Source of the DNA: Populus alba
Taxonomy: Eukaryota; Streptophyta; Magnoliopsida; Malpighiales; Salicaceae
DNA length: 64,000 nt
Direction: 5' to 3'
Assembly (NCBI RefSeq): GCF_005239225.2
Contig: NC_133287.1
Location: forward strand, 17,550,519 to 17,614,518
The position numbers and the translations under genes are program-made. Positions 12,793 through 25,179 of this stretch are shown here, piece after piece. Under the pieces are notes generated by a model. It was not told where the DNA came from, did not search any database, and was given only the letters and a program-made list of their open reading frames with translations. How positions within the stretch are numbered: the stretch's first letter is position 1; each line of letters begins with the position of its first letter.

Positions 12793-13778
12793 GTAAGTTC
12801 ATAAATTTATTCTTTGATCTGTGTCTCCCTTTAACGTCATCATTCATTCTAATTTCTATGAGGTTTCGTATGCTGTATGTTCCTGATCTTGACATTCATC
12901 TCTGGCTTAAAAACCCTATTTTTATAGTAAGATTTTTTCAAATTTGAACTTGTCCATAGAAAAGTTTGTTACTTTACTTAAATTAAGTTACTTTTTTTTT
13001 CTTAGATTAATAATGGGTTGTTGTTAGATTTTGAGTTATTCTTTTCAGCTGCTAAAGCTATTGAGGTTTGTTTGCTCGAATCAGGTATGTTTGAAGCTTG
13101 ATGTTTTTCTCCTATTCGAGGGCTATCTTTTTTTTTTTTTTTTTTTTAGTGATAGGTCTAAGGTTTCCGGCGAAGAAAGTTTTTTAATTAAGAAAATTAT
13201 TGTAAGATGAGTGCGGAGATTGCATGGGTTTTGTGTTTATTTCTCGTAAGGAGGAACTGCAAGTATTTGATGTTTTCTTTCGAGTGTCAAGAGTTCGACG
13301 TTGATCAAGTCGCTGCTTGTTATTGTTAGATTGCTGTTTACTGATGTAGGATCTTTGTGGTAAGAATGGCTGTTGCTCGTCTGTTTGTGGATATTGCAGA
13401 AAATACGGTTTACACTATACACCCTGAACTTTTTATCTCAATGCTGCATTGAGCTGGAGAATAGGCTACTTGTAGTTGTTCTTGTGATGTTTTGAAATGC
13501 TTAGCAGTCTAGGTGGAACTGGATTTATGGTGGCACTTTTATCTGTGATACTTGATTTGTATGTGTGTCCGTGTGTGTAGAGTTGGATAATGCTTGATTT
13601 ATTTGGATTTTTTTTTTCAACTTATCTAAAGCTACTTTCGTCTTTTTGAAGAAGCCTTGTGATATTTTACTTTTTGGCATTTCTTTGTTACTTTTGTGCG
13701 GTCCTTTCTTCTTTTTTCTCGATGCAATTTGTAGAAGACTTGAAATCATACTTTTGGTTTTCTTTTTTTCCAAAATAG
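12793..13778 (+). other. Probable 5' UTR intron of the BPC gene
   Basis: A good donor (CA|GTAAGT) at 12793 and a pyrimidine-rich acceptor (tttttttccaaaatag|GAG) ending at 13778 frame a leader intron of about 986 nt. The T-rich interior has no long open frame. The following leader exon, 13779-13887, runs into the ATG. Other acceptors in the interval are possible. Confidence 0.5.
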
Positions 13779-13887
13779 GAGATATATTTTCTTCCCGGAA
13801 GCTTAGTGGATGCCCAAACTGAACATTCAACAGTGAGTGGTAGGTTGATACTGATTCCTGCTTAACTGATATTTAAGTGGGTTCAAG

Positions 13888-14937
13888 ATGGAGGATGGCG
13901 GGCAACATCAAAATGGAAGGTATAAGATAGACTATTACAAGACAGCTCACCCTCACCCTCCGGTAAGAAGATATTTGCCTCAGATCCTTGTAGATTTTTT
14001 TGATTGTTTTGCCATGAAATTTCAGATGAATATAAGCTTAAGACAATGTAATTTTCAGTGGAATATGATGCCTCGAAATCAAGTGAAGGAGCAAACTAAT
14101 GCCTTAGTGATGAATAAGAAGATAATGACCATCCTCATTGAGAGGGATGATGCCATTCGAGAACGCAATTTGGCATTTGCTGAAAAGAAGGAAGCCTTGG
14201 TTGCACGAGATGAAGCAATCCAGCAGCGGGAGAAGGCCCTTGCTGAACGGGATAAAGCCTTGATGGAGCGAGACAATGCTCTAGCGGCGATTCAATACCA
14301 GGAAAATGCAATGAACTATCCGTTGAGTGGTGGAAGCCAAAGAGGATCAAAGCGCATACCCCATCCAGTTTACCACTCAAGTGACATGTCAGAAGCTCTT
14401 GACTCGGGGGAAATGCACGTCACCAATGCCTTGCCTATATCATCTGTTCCTGCTGAAAATGCAAAGTCACGCCAGACAAAGCGATCAAAGGAAAATAAGG
14501 CAGTTGGATTGAAGGCAGCCAAGTCAACATGGAAGGGGAATAGAGTGAGCGAGGATCTGAATAAGCAAGGTGCATCTGATGGGAAGAAAATTAAGGTTGA
14601 GTGGGACAGTCAGGATGTGGGCTTAAACCTCATCAATTTTGATGAGACCACCATGACAGCACCTGTGTGTTCATGCACTGGAGTTCCCAGGCAATGCTAC
14701 AAATGGGGTAGTGGTGGGTGGCAGTCAGCCTGTTGCACAACAACCGTGTCATCATATCCACTACCACAGATGCCAAATAAGCGACGTGCCCGAGTTGGTG
14801 GCCGGAAGATGAGCGGTAATGTCTTCACAAGATTGCTTAGTCGGCTGGCAGCAGAAGGTCATGATCTTTCTATCCCTCTTGATCTCAAGGATTACTGGGC
14901 TAGACATGGAACAAATCGCTATATCACCATTAAGTAG
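13888..14937 (+). CDS. BPC6: BBR/BPC GAGA-binding transcription factor (BASIC PENTACYSTEINE 4/6-like)
   Basis: This nuclear factor binds GA-repeat DNA and recruits repressive complexes at developmental genes. The N-terminus is [18 protein letters not shown] long coiled coil of heptad-like ERDxA repeats follows ([20 protein letters not shown] and onward), then a basic nuclear-localisation stretch (KRSKENK, GKKIK). The highly conserved C-terminal DNA-binding domain starts near WDSQD. It holds five cysteines in the pattern C-S-C, CYKW, ACC, and ends [11 protein letters not shown]. An intron of 96 nt (13963-14058; CCG|GTAAGA to TTTTCAG|TGG) is in frame and lacks stops. Unspliced DNA reads 349 residues and spliced mRNA 317. 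The spliced junction HPHPPWNMMP matches the family better. This is class II of the family; I favour BPC4/6 over BPC1-3. Confidence 0.95.
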   Translation: MEDGGQHQNGRYKIDYYKTAHPHPPVRRYLPQILVDFFDCFAMKFQMNISLRQCNFQWNMMPRNQVKEQTNALVMNKKIMTILIERDDAIRERNLAFAEKKEALVARDEAIQQREKALAERDKALMERDNALAAIQYQENAMNYPLSGGSQRGSKRIPHPVYHSSDMSEALDSGEMHVTNALPISSVPAENAKSRQTKRSKENKAVGLKAAKSTWKGNRVSEDLNKQGASDGKKIKVEWDSQDVGLNLINFDETTMTAPVCSCTGVPRQCYKWGSGGWQSACCTTTVSSYPLPQMPNKRRARVGGRKMSGNVFTRLLSRLAAEGHDLSIPLDLKDYWARHGTNRYITIK

Positions 14938-15470
14938 ATGTTTTTCTTCTGTAGCAGCCCCTATTTGATCTTAAATTTATCATGTTCTTCTTTGTACTGC
15001 GAACTGCCTTGTATCAGAACATGTACCTTTTTTAATAGAAAGGTTGTTTCCTCTTTTCACACAGTAGGCTGCTGTGATCCATATTAACAGATTCGTCCCG
15101 TTTAATGGGACCTGTAAAGTGCTGGCCCTTGTCTAGGACTGCATTCTATATGGCCGTGTTCATTGCTATCATCAAAGGCAATCTTCAGAGCAAGGGCCCC
15201 TGCAGCCTTACATGAAGACCAGTCTGGCTTCTCTTTTCATTTTTTTTTTTTTTTTTAAAAAAGACAGCCATGCTGTTATCTTTTGCAGTAATAAAGCTTT
15301 TTTACTGAAAAGAAAAAAAAAAAAAACGTGTTCTAAAGTACAAGCTGCCGAAATTAAATGGTAATGCACTAAATTCAAGTGGTTTTGAGCTGATGATATA
15401 GGATACAGTGAAAAATGCTTTCGAGAATTTGATGATTTATTCATAAAATGGTATTTCTGCGTGGCTCGAT
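14938..15470 (+). other. 3' UTR and downstream flank of the BPC gene
   Basis: Follows the TAG-type end of the coding region. It includes a candidate AATAAA signal near 15290 and poly(A)/poly(T) runs. No separate gene is recognised. Confidence 0.5.
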
Positions 15471-15519
15471 CTTTTGGTGGAAGTGGAAGCTGAAATTACC
15501 AGAGTGAGAGTGTATTAAT

Positions 15520-15665
15520 GGTTATTTTAAGAAAAGTTTTTATTTTGTATATGTATTAAATAATATTTTTTTATTTTTTAAAAAATTATTTTTAACATTA
15601 ACACATTAAAAAAATTTAAAATAAAAAAAATATTTTTTAAAAAAATTCTTTTAAAATATAAAAAT
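15520..15665. mobile_element. MITE-like AT-rich repeat copy
   Basis: Short degenerate member with 'tttaacattaacacattaaaa' in the middle, lying just past the BPC 3' UTR. Confidence 0.45.
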
Positions 15666-15669
15666 AAAA

Positions 15670-17150
15670 GGAGGTGTCGGAGATATGTAAACTTTTGTTA
15701 ACTTTATACTTTTTTCATATGGTGGACTTTGGGCTGAAAATAATGATGAAATCAAGAACTTTTATTAGGTGCAAGATTTATCGAGGCTTTTATGGGCTTG
15801 GCCCATGGTATGGCCGACATCACAGTTACGTTTTGGGCCTCTAGATCCTTTTGTCATAGGAAACCCCACTTATTACTCCAAAGTTTAACGTTCACGAATG
15901 CATGCCTCATCCTGCTTCGGTGACCTTTGCCTCGTAATTCTTGAATTTTGATTACATTGAAGATTGTTCAAATTAGTAATAAAATTCATAAAATAATATC
16001 TATTCAAACTTGATACTTGACCGGCGGTTTGTCGTGGACTAGATATTTTTTAAAATAAAAAAAATTATATATATAAGTTTTTTCAACATGTTTTTGTAGT
16101 TAAAATTTTTTTAATTGAAAAAAAATTATACATACATATTATTAAATAAATTGAAAATTATGTATGTTAATAAATGAAAAAAAAAACATAAAAAAAACTA
16201 AAAATAAAAATAAAATATTGAGAGATGAATATAAATTAAGATATTTAATTTTGCAAGTCGTGACATTTACTCGGTTATATATGCTAAATTTGTTTACTAA
16301 AATAATATTTTTTTTAAGCAAATGATAATAGAAATAGAGATACAAATTAAATTGACTGAATAAAATAATAATAAAAAAAAACAATGCAAGACTGCACATA
16401 TTAGAAATATTATTTGAATTTTTTATTTATTTTTAAAATTAAAGTTCATACATTCAAAACATAAAAAAATAGATGAATTAGAAAAACTCTTCAAAATTTA
16501 AATGCATAACAATTAATAATAATCATTATTTAAAAGATGCTCTTTAAACAAAATGTAAGAGAGAAGGAGTATTAATCTAAATATAAAAAAATATATAGAA
16601 AAAAAAACCATATAAAAAGCATTAATTTAAAAAAATAGAAAAAAAACATAATTTAGAATAAAAAAAAAAAGGCAAAGGCCAGGCAAGCCCGCTTGGCCCA
16701 TTTTGCTAAGTCCCACTCGCGGGCTTCCCTAGCAAGCCCGTGCGCAATTGGTTTTTTTTTTTTTAAAGAATCAGACAACATATCATTTGATTTGCTCAGA
16801 TTTTGGCCAATATGGTGATTGAAAAATCAGAACTTCAGTTTTTTTTACCCAAAAATCCATTTTTTTTTCAAAACACCTTATGAACCATGATAAACATATC
16901 CATGACTTAAAAAAAAATAATAATAAAAAAACCATCTCAAAAATCAAAATCAATTCGAAACCACAAATCAAATAGAGTTTGGATCTGTTTTTTCACAAAT
17001 TTTAAAAGTAAAAAAACATCTAATATGAACTCTCCTCGTCAAATGGAACCATTTGACCAAAACATCGATCATTTTAATGGTCTAAATCGATATCAATAAT
17101 ATTTTTCTTTCTCTATCACTAAAATCTAGTTATCTCTTTCTCACTTTTCT
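15670..17150. other. AT-rich intergenic DNA
   Basis: Mostly A/T homopolymer mixtures. A GC-rich island at 16670-16745 has repeated 'caagcccg' and 'gcgggcttccc' phrases. Open frames are composition artefacts. Confidence 0.5.
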
Positions 17151-17151
17151 C

Positions 17152-20100
17152 AATTAGTGACTAAATAATAATAATAAAAACCTTTTTGTACTAAAATTGA
17201 ATTTAAAAAAAAATTAAAACACTTAAATCATATAATTTGTGTTATTTTTAAAGTTATATGACATTAACACATTTTAGTTTTTAAGTTGATTAGTTTCATG
17301 TTTGGCATCTTGTTGGATCAACCCAATCTTAAATCGGGTCTACCCATTCCTCCATATTAGTGACTGAAGTTATGCAAAGATTAGTCCTAGTATATTGCTT
17401 CACTATACTTGTATCCATGGCTAAAAGAAATCCATTTGAACCAGAGACCAAATGGTATGCAGAGCATAGATCAGAGTGCATCACAAATTATAGAACCAGT
17501 GCCTCTTCGCGGACATTGATGGCAAAAACATCTTGATGGCATGTTTCATACTCGATAGCTTAGGAGCCAAGCTAGACAAACTCCATGGATCGTGGGAAGC
17601 TTTGGCGTTATAAATTTATAATACGTTCTTATTTCATAAGCAGATCTGGCACCATACCTTGTTCTTATTTTTTGCTTAGTTTTGTTGACATTGCATTAGC
17701 ATGTTCTCTGAAAAATTATCTATCGACTTCGAGCAAAGTATTATATTAGAAATTAAAGCATGAGATTCACGAACGACATTAAGAAAAATCACAATCAAAC
17801 AAGTAATCCAAAATTACAAATATATATAGAGGAAGATCATGCATGTCTCTAATGTCGAGAACTTAAAGAGAGAGAAACGAGTGAGTGCATTAATTCCTTG
17901 CTGAAACAGTAAAAAAGTTGACTTTTGGCAGCGAGAATTTTAAAAACTCCGAGTATATTTGATAGTGTGATAACGATTTTAAAAAAAAAATTATTTTATA
18001 AAAAATATTTTTGATTGAGATTGATTTTGTATTTATGTATGTTTGGTTAAAACTGTGGTTGAAATTGAGATTGAATAAAAAATAGTTTAATATGTTTGGT
18101 TAAGAATACTTTTGAAATTGAGGCTACAAAATAATTTTAAAAATATATATATATTAATATTGATGGTTTTTAATTTAAATATTGTAGATTTAACTATTGC
18201 TATTATATCATGAAATAAATAATACTTTATATAAAATATTTTTTATTATTCCATTAAACTATCTACAATTCTATCATGTCTAAAATACATCAGACAATTT
18301 TCTTGGTTTCTTAAACGCGCAACAACATCACGTAAAAATATAATTAGGAACACAATTAGGATTGCGATCAAATTCTGCAAATACTACATTATCAAGTGAT
18401 ATTCGTCTAATTTATGAAGTGTCATTGAATAACATTAAACACTTGTTTTTCAAATAAAACACAATTAAAAAAAATAAAAAAATATTTTTTTATTTTACTG
18501 GGTTGGACCCAGTTCAATGCATTTTATGAGTTGGTCTGGACCTAGTCTGGCTGGAACAGTGGAGCATGCCTCCACTGTTCACTGAATAGTGTAGCATGGT
18601 TGAACTTCTCATCTGTGCAAGAAAGCAACAATTAGCTGCTTTCCTTCTTCTTGTGTTTCACACACAATTTATTGTGGGATCCATAAATAGTAAATAATTT
18701 TGTTCCCTAACCAAACGTTTACAAGGTGCTGCAGCCGCGTAAACAAACAATCACTCCATCTTATTCGAAATTAGAGCAAGATCAAAGTCTCCATGAGAGA
18801 TGGTCCTCTCTAATGTCGTTCAAAGGCATGAATAAGAAGTTTTGCTTATCAAGTTGTATGATAAGTTTTGCTTGACTACGAATCTTAAAATTAACACACT
18901 GATTATAATTGTTCTTAAGTACATCAAATCTATACAAATAATAAACTTTTTGCTAAGTTAGGGAGTATAATAAATAGGTTTTGAGATGTGAATATTATTA
19001 TTTATAAAATATTAATTGTCTTTAACTATATTTGTTGTTATAGTTAAAGTAATATACATTTAAAATATAATAAAGTTTTAAAAACTTATAAAAATCATTT
19101 TTTATAATTTTTTTTAAGAATTTCTATTTTTTTATGATAAATATAAATAAAGAGTTTGTATAGAAAAAATAAAGAGAGAAAAAGATTGTTTTCTAAATTG
19201 ATTTTTGTTAGTATCAAACTAATATTTATAAGAAAAATAATATATATTCAGATCAATGTGTCTATAGAATTGAAAATACAACATTTCAAAAAAAATTAAC
19301 TGAATAATTTGACATGAGGTATCATGTCTAATTAATTAATTCTGAAAAATAAAAAATTATATATTTTTACATAGTGCTAAATGCCGAGTATCATCATTTG
19401 TATATATAAATTTTGGCTTTCCCTTCAAATCTTCCTTCCAACATCTAAATCAATTGATTTGGTGTCCCTCATATTATAAGTTATAATAAAACCTCTTACA
19501 TTTTCAATGTGAGATAAAATTCTATTTGTTTATGTACCTAATAAGCAAGCTATGATAACACTTTTGATGGATCAACATGTTTTATTTTTATCTAAATCCT
19601 TATTTAAAGGGACTAGAGGCAGGATAATAATCCAACATTATTTGGCTCAACCAAGTGCTGAATCTAAACATATATGGGTCTGATAATCTGCAAGATCTAG
19701 CATTCTTAGGCTTAGCTAAACGTTGATCTCAAGTATATTCAAGTCTATTAATTTGCTAGACCCAATATTCTTGGACCTAGCTAAATGCTGAGCCCAAGCA
19801 TATATAAGTTTGACAACCTATCATATCCATCATCATTGCTCGGGTCCTTCATTTTAAAAATTACTTTATGTCTACTCTCTGCCGAAGTCTTTCTTTATTG
19901 TTTTTTTTTTTAATGAAGCAAGTTGTTGAATTTGATAATGAAGGATTAAAAAAAAAAACAATTAATTGCATTTTCTTAGATGTTTGTGTTTTTGGAGTAA
20001 GCTAGCCATACTAATCTTATAGTCAATTAGTCTTTTCTTTCTTTATATATATATATATATATATATATTTGAGTTAAACATATTGTGATGAAAGTAAGTA

Positions 20101-20838
20101 GTTGGTCGGCCAGTTGCTTTCTAGGAATTTTATTTTTACAATAAAGAAAATAAATAGAGATTTAAGGGAGTGGATCCCAATCTCAATTCACCAAATATCT
20201 TTTATTACCCAACATAATATTATATGATAATATTTAAAAATTATTTTGCAATGGATTTTATTTTTAAAAAATTTCTTCTATAATACAAATATGAAAAGTA
20301 TATGATATGAATCAAAAATTTATTTCCATCAACTTTAATATAATAATATTAAAATTATAATTTTTCTAAATACTTTTATTTCAAAGGGTTAATTGCAATT
20401 ATCCTAATTCATCAAAAATCTAGAATCAAGATACTGAAAACAACAGGAAATACTTACCTTTAGACTTCTTATCTTGTTTTGGTTTCACATGAGAAATATC
20501 TCTATTAAATTAATTTGGATTAACACAAAAAAATATGAACATAAAAGAAAAAAAGATTAGAATTCTCGTTAATCTGTTTATTCTAAAGTGTTCAAGTTAA
20601 CCTAATATAAAAGAGATTATATATAGGTTAAACTAAAAATATTATTCTACCCTTAATAAATAAATAAAAAAGTAAGTGTATTATTTAACATCTCTCCTTA
20701 AACTCACGATGCAGCAGCTATAAGTATCGAGAGTTTACCAACTAGAAAATAAAAACAAGAGATGGAATGCGACTTGGTAAAAGAATCTACAATCTGCAAG
20801 GAAGAAGGAATAAAAGGCAAAGTAATGGTGACATGTTT
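17152..20838. repeat. Large duplicated segment, copy A
   Basis: Nearly identical, base for base over long runs, to 30376-34216. The order of all landmarks is the same: 'tctcaattagtgac', the short open frame around 'ccatttgaaccagagacc', the 'gtccggctgg' repeat, the TA microsatellite, then the copia 3' end. Copy A is shorter, with many single-base losses and deletions of roughly 25-30 bp around 17540 and 17585. It continues past the shared end into more copia sequence, whereas copy B does not. Confidence 0.93.
20046..20069. repeat. (TA)n microsatellite, short allele in copy A
   Basis: About 12 TA units. The equivalent position in copy B holds about 32 units. Confidence 0.95.
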
Positions 20839-21690
20839 GAGATGATGATGAGTAAGATGACAATCAATCTCAATGTTCTTAGTTCACTCATGAAAAATCG
20901 AGTTGTAAGCAATCTAAATAGAACTCTGGTTGTCACAATACATAGGAGTATGATGAGAAATGAAAACTCTTATATCAATAAGTAACCAACGTAACGAAAC
21001 AATCTCCTTGGTAGTAGATGTCATGGCACGATATTCTGCTTTGGTTGAGGATTGAGAAATAATATATTATTTCCTGCTCTTTCAAGAAATAAGATAATCA
21101 CCTAGAAAGATATAGAAACTGGCAATAAACTTACGATATGTGGGATCACTACCATGATCAGCATCAGAGTATGTACTCAGCTCCAAGAAAGAGGTGGATT
21201 GAAGTAAAAGACTCCAAAAGACTATACCTTAAAGATATCATAAAATACAAAGAACAATTGTCTAATGAACAATGGTAGGAAAAGAAACAAATTGACTAAT
21301 AACATGAACAACGTATACAATATATGGACGAGTAATGATACAGTATAAAGTAGGATCTGTCAATGGTAAACCATCCGAAGAAAAATACATTGCGTTAACC
21401 TCAATGAGAGTATCTACAGTCTTATTATCACTAAGTCTATTACACTCAAGAATATTTGCAACATATTTTAATTGAGAAAGAAGATAACCTCTGGGTGAGG
21501 AAGCTACCTCAATACCTAAGAAATATCGAAGATAACCCAAATCCTTCATTTCAAACTATCTAGTCAAATCTGTCTTCAAAATTAAAATATCATCAATGCC
21601 ATCACTAGTAATAATCATGTCATCAACATATAAAGATAGAATGATATGACTTGCATCAATGTACTTATTTTAAGAGGCTTTTATTCTCTC
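20460..21690 (-). mobile_element. Ty1/copia retrotransposon remnant: reverse transcriptase/RNase H end, PPT and 3' LTR
   Basis: On the minus strand, 21549-21262 reads MKDLGYLRYFLGIEVASSP and continues to a YVVHVISQFV block, the C-terminal part of copia reverse transcriptase. RNase H phrases, with stops, follow down to about 20705 (SSTKAEYRAM-like and a CDNQSSI-like block). A purine tract at 20703-20691 directly precedes TGTTAAATAATACAC, the expected start of the 3' LTR at 20690. There are several stops and frame breaks, and gag, protease and integrase are missing or beyond recognition. The element cannot move on its own. The far LTR boundary (about 20460) is approximate. Confidence 0.85.
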
Positions 21691-21699
21691 TTTTTTCAT

Positions 21700-22400
21700 T
21701 TTTTTTGGTTATTTTCCTTGAATTTTCCAGCCTGTTGTGTAGCACATGTGCTTCTGTTGTGATCTTTGTTTCTTTGAGGTGAAAGATATTGGAAAACTAG
21801 ACTTAAGAAATTCAGTCGTGCATGAAGCGAATAAGCCTCTATTAGAAAATCTTGAGAGAGCATACATACAATGAGACATTGATGAGGAAGAAGCAATAAC
21901 CTAGAAGTTAAAAATCATGGGATCTTTTTTGAAGGGAACATTGAGCAGAAGAAGAAACTTACTTTGCTGGTGCAAACAGTTCTAGCTTGGAAAATACTAT
22001 TGTCCTATGGTTTGATTTGGTTGTTAAATATGAAGCATCATATTGGGAGATTGAAATGCAATTTTGAAGTGATTGTGTTCCTCTTTATAAGCCAAAACTA
22101 ACATGCTAAGATCCTCCAAGCTCCTTTCCACATGTTTTCTTGTGGGGGATCCCCTCCTGCTGCTGCATTTATTCTCCTCTGAAACCAAAGAATTTATATC
22201 AATGGGATGCCAAGGCTTAAACACTTGAACAAGTTCTCCCATTCTTTGAAGCTCAAACTCTCACCTTTTAACTCCAGTTTTCGCAGACCCCATGTTAAGG
22301 CATGTTTTCACATGTGAGTTTTTCTGTTACGAAAATGGCAATGTGTTTGACTGCCTTTTCTTACCTAGGCATTAGGCACTAGCTATTGAACTGGAAATTT
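21700..22400. other. Unassigned sequence beside the copia remnant
   Basis: Balanced composition with short frames on both strands, including one on the minus strand at 22024-22242. I recognise no domain. Confidence 0.3.
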
Positions 22401-22408
22401 AAGAGCCA

Positions 22409-22633
22409 TTGATGTATTTTCTTTGCTGGAATGCCTCTTGTGCGATAGGGATGTGTCCGCAGGAAAAGTGGGAGAAAATTGATAAGGGTGGTTGGTGGGT
22501 TCGATCCATGCCACCTTTTGACCACAAGTCATTAGATATAAGAATGGTTGGTGTATCCTCAGAAACCCTTGAGCTATCGATTGAAGAGGGTTGGTTTTAC
22601 CATTTCTGTTCTTCTTGTTGTTTTCAGGATTAA
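22409..22633 (+). pseudogene. Short open frame with weak resemblance to plant NEMP/DUF2215 proteins
   Basis: The frame contains CPQEKWEKIDKGGWW, SMPPFDHKSLDIRM and ETLELSIEEG. From memory of the family this resembles the lumenal segment preceding the first membrane helix of plant nuclear-envelope NEMP (DUF2215) proteins. The reading frame ends shortly afterwards and no neighbouring exons are evident. It could be an isolated exon relic or an unrelated coincidence. I keep the assignment tentative. Confidence 0.25.
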
Positions 22634-23339
22634 CAAGTCAAGTTTTCGTTACTTTATTTTTATGCTAGCAATTTGTTTTGCTATTGTTCTGCAATTTTCT
22701 TATATCGTCTTATATTCTTAATCTTGGGTGTCATTATGCTGAGCATTGCATCCACTTTGAGTAGGTCTTTGGTATTTTACCACAGCAATACCATGGCGAT
22801 CAGGATTATCCTTGAAACACTTCTGGTTTTTTTTTTTTTTTTTTCCAGGTAGTGTAGTTATAAAGCCTTAGTTTTTGAAATTGTGAATTGTGATCGTATC
22901 AGTTAGCAATCCTAGTTCCTAAGCAATAACCTCTGTCTATTTGGAGTGATCGATACTTGTACGGCAGAAGCCTTTCTATAGATTCATGTGCTTTCACTTT
23001 GAGATTTATGTCACTTATCAATGTTTGAATATACTTTGTGAAGTGAAACATTTTTCTTATCATGGCCTTTATGACTTATTTCAGCTGTTTAAGTTCTTAG
23101 AAGAGGAAAAAAAAGAGGGACGGATTGACGGAAGAATTACAAGGTAGAAGGTAGAATAAATCTTCAGAAATTTACAGTACACCAGCATAACCATCTATCC
23201 ATGAAGAACAATGGTCATTCTACATTTTGAAAATTCAGCTTTGAAAAACATTTATCAGCATATATAAACTCATAAAAATAGATTTCTTAAATGTTAAAAA
23301 ACAAAATCTAATATAAAGTAATAGAAGTTACACTGCATA

Positions 23340-23841
23340 CAGATAAAAATTCACATCCATGCCCGTATTAAGCTCTTCTATCTTCGTGAATTCACACATT
23401 TATCCACCATCTAGACTGACAAACACTATTCTGCAAAAGCTTTGAATAACCATTCCATGACTTCCTTCAGTATTTGGGGTTCCACTGCACGTACAATAGT
23501 TAAAACAACCAGTTTCTTGTTAGTGGAGGAAAGAAAAACAACGCTAAACTGCAAAATGAAGGATGATATCGATTGAGGAGACAAAAAACGGGGCTTCTAC
23601 ATGGTTTCTATAATATAAAAAACAAATCAGGATGAATAATCATTTCTTTTATTACAATAATTTTCTCTTTGTTCTTATGGATTTCTATGCATCTATTTAC
23701 AGCTGATAGTCTACGGTGCTGGCCAAGTAATACCATCCTTTGCATGTGATAGTGTACGGAATCAAATTTAGGTTATCATAGAAAAACAATCCTTTGCATA
23801 CAAAGTAACAAAAAAAAAAGTATTTAAATACCAACTTACCT
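23340..23841 (-). other. Possible terminal intron and 3' region of the NB-LRR relic
   Basis: After the donor at 23841 the minus strand is AT-rich. It contains a short stretch near 23490-23420 (ggaaccccaaatactgaagg to cttttgcagaatag) that could be the remnant of a last small exon. Confidence 0.3.
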
Positions 23842-25178
23842 GTACACGTGTACCCTCTATATAGATTGATGGGATATGAGAAATCTTGGGCCACTCAGAA
23901 CCATTCTCCTTTCTACAATTTCTTGATACAAGTGGACATGCCCAGATATGCAATTTGTTTAATTTGGAGAGGCGTTGAATGGCTGTTGAACTGGGCAGAA
24001 ACTTGAGATTCTTGCAATTATGAATCCAAAGAGATCGAAGAGAAGAAAGGTTGGCCAACCATTCTGGCAATGCTTCCTCAAATCCCTCTCCCTCGAAATA
24101 AAGTATATACAATTCCTCAAGGGCAGTGAGGTGTTGAAGTTGATGCGGTACACTCTTCAGTTTATCCCATCCATGTATCTCAAGTCTTTTAAGGGAGCCA
24201 TTCGAGTTGAGGTGTTGGATTGAGTTTAAAACTCCTTCAGGAAAAGCCTCCAGCTCCTCTGACAAGCCACCGATGCTCAAATACTCCAATTGGGTGAGGT
24301 TGCCCAAGCAATCATCCTCTAGGAAATCACTCAAACTGGGACACATGGTGATTTCTAATTCAACAAGAGAAAGCAGTTGTCGTAAACCATGCCAATTCAA
24401 TACTGATGAGCTATCACAAACCTCTAATCTGTAATATTTGAAGCGAAGACAATTCTTGTAAATCACTGATATGGATAAGCTCTTTACAATCCCATATCAG
24501 TAATTCCTCTAGAGATGTGCAATATTGTAGTCCACTTGGAAGAGCTCCCAATTTACAAGTATCAACAGTCAGTTTCTTCAAAGAATATTTCAATTCTCGG
24601 AAATCACCAGGAATTGAGATCAACTCAGGGCTTTCATATATGTTCAATTCCACCAGGGCTGTGCAACGTTGGACGCTTGGAATGGATGCCAGCTTTGGAC
24701 ACCTCCATATACTTAAAACTCGAAGAGACGTGAAACCATGAAATTCACCAGACAAATATCTAAGTTCATCACATCCGTCAATTTTAAATTCTACAAGAGA
24801 TGAAAGAAGACATATCAGAATGCTTTTCAACTTGCCACAACTCTTAACACTCAACTTTTCAAGACGAGGAAATACTGCAACAACTTCTCCTTCTGGTACC
24901 ATCCATTCTTCAAGACCTTCCATACTGGATAGAGTGAGTTTTTCTAGTGCTGGAAATAGTAAAGTTGCACTGCCACTGCTGCTGTAGAACTCATTGCCTA
25001 TACATTTCACATTAGGCACTCCATTCATCTTTAGAATCTTAAGGCGAGGAAGACATCCAAGTGTTGGGAGTTGTCTGCTCTTGCTGCAGCCTGTCAATCT
25101 CAGGACCGTCAGATTATTGAGCGGCAATGCAGACATCCACGATGAGAAATCTTCACCCCTGTAACCCTTAATTTTCAA
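23842..25178 (-). pseudogene. NB-LRR disease-resistance gene fragment (leucine-rich-repeat tail only)
   Basis: Two adjoining minus-strand frames (25178-24414 and about 24466-23842) encode around 13-15 imperfect plant intracellular LRRs of the form LxxLxxLxIxxCxxLxxLP. Examples are LRVLSIWRCPKLASIP and LTALEELYILYFEGEGFE. The end, HIPSIYIEGTRVQ, abuts a CAG|GTAAGT donor, as in poplar CC-NB-LRR genes. The frames are joined by a frameshift near 24430. No NB-ARC motifs (P-loop, GLPL, MHD) or N-terminal domain occur upstream, where the sequence turns into repeat DNA. In intact proteins this region senses pathogen effectors. Here it is a decapitated relic. Confidence 0.88.
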
Positions 25179-25179
25179 G

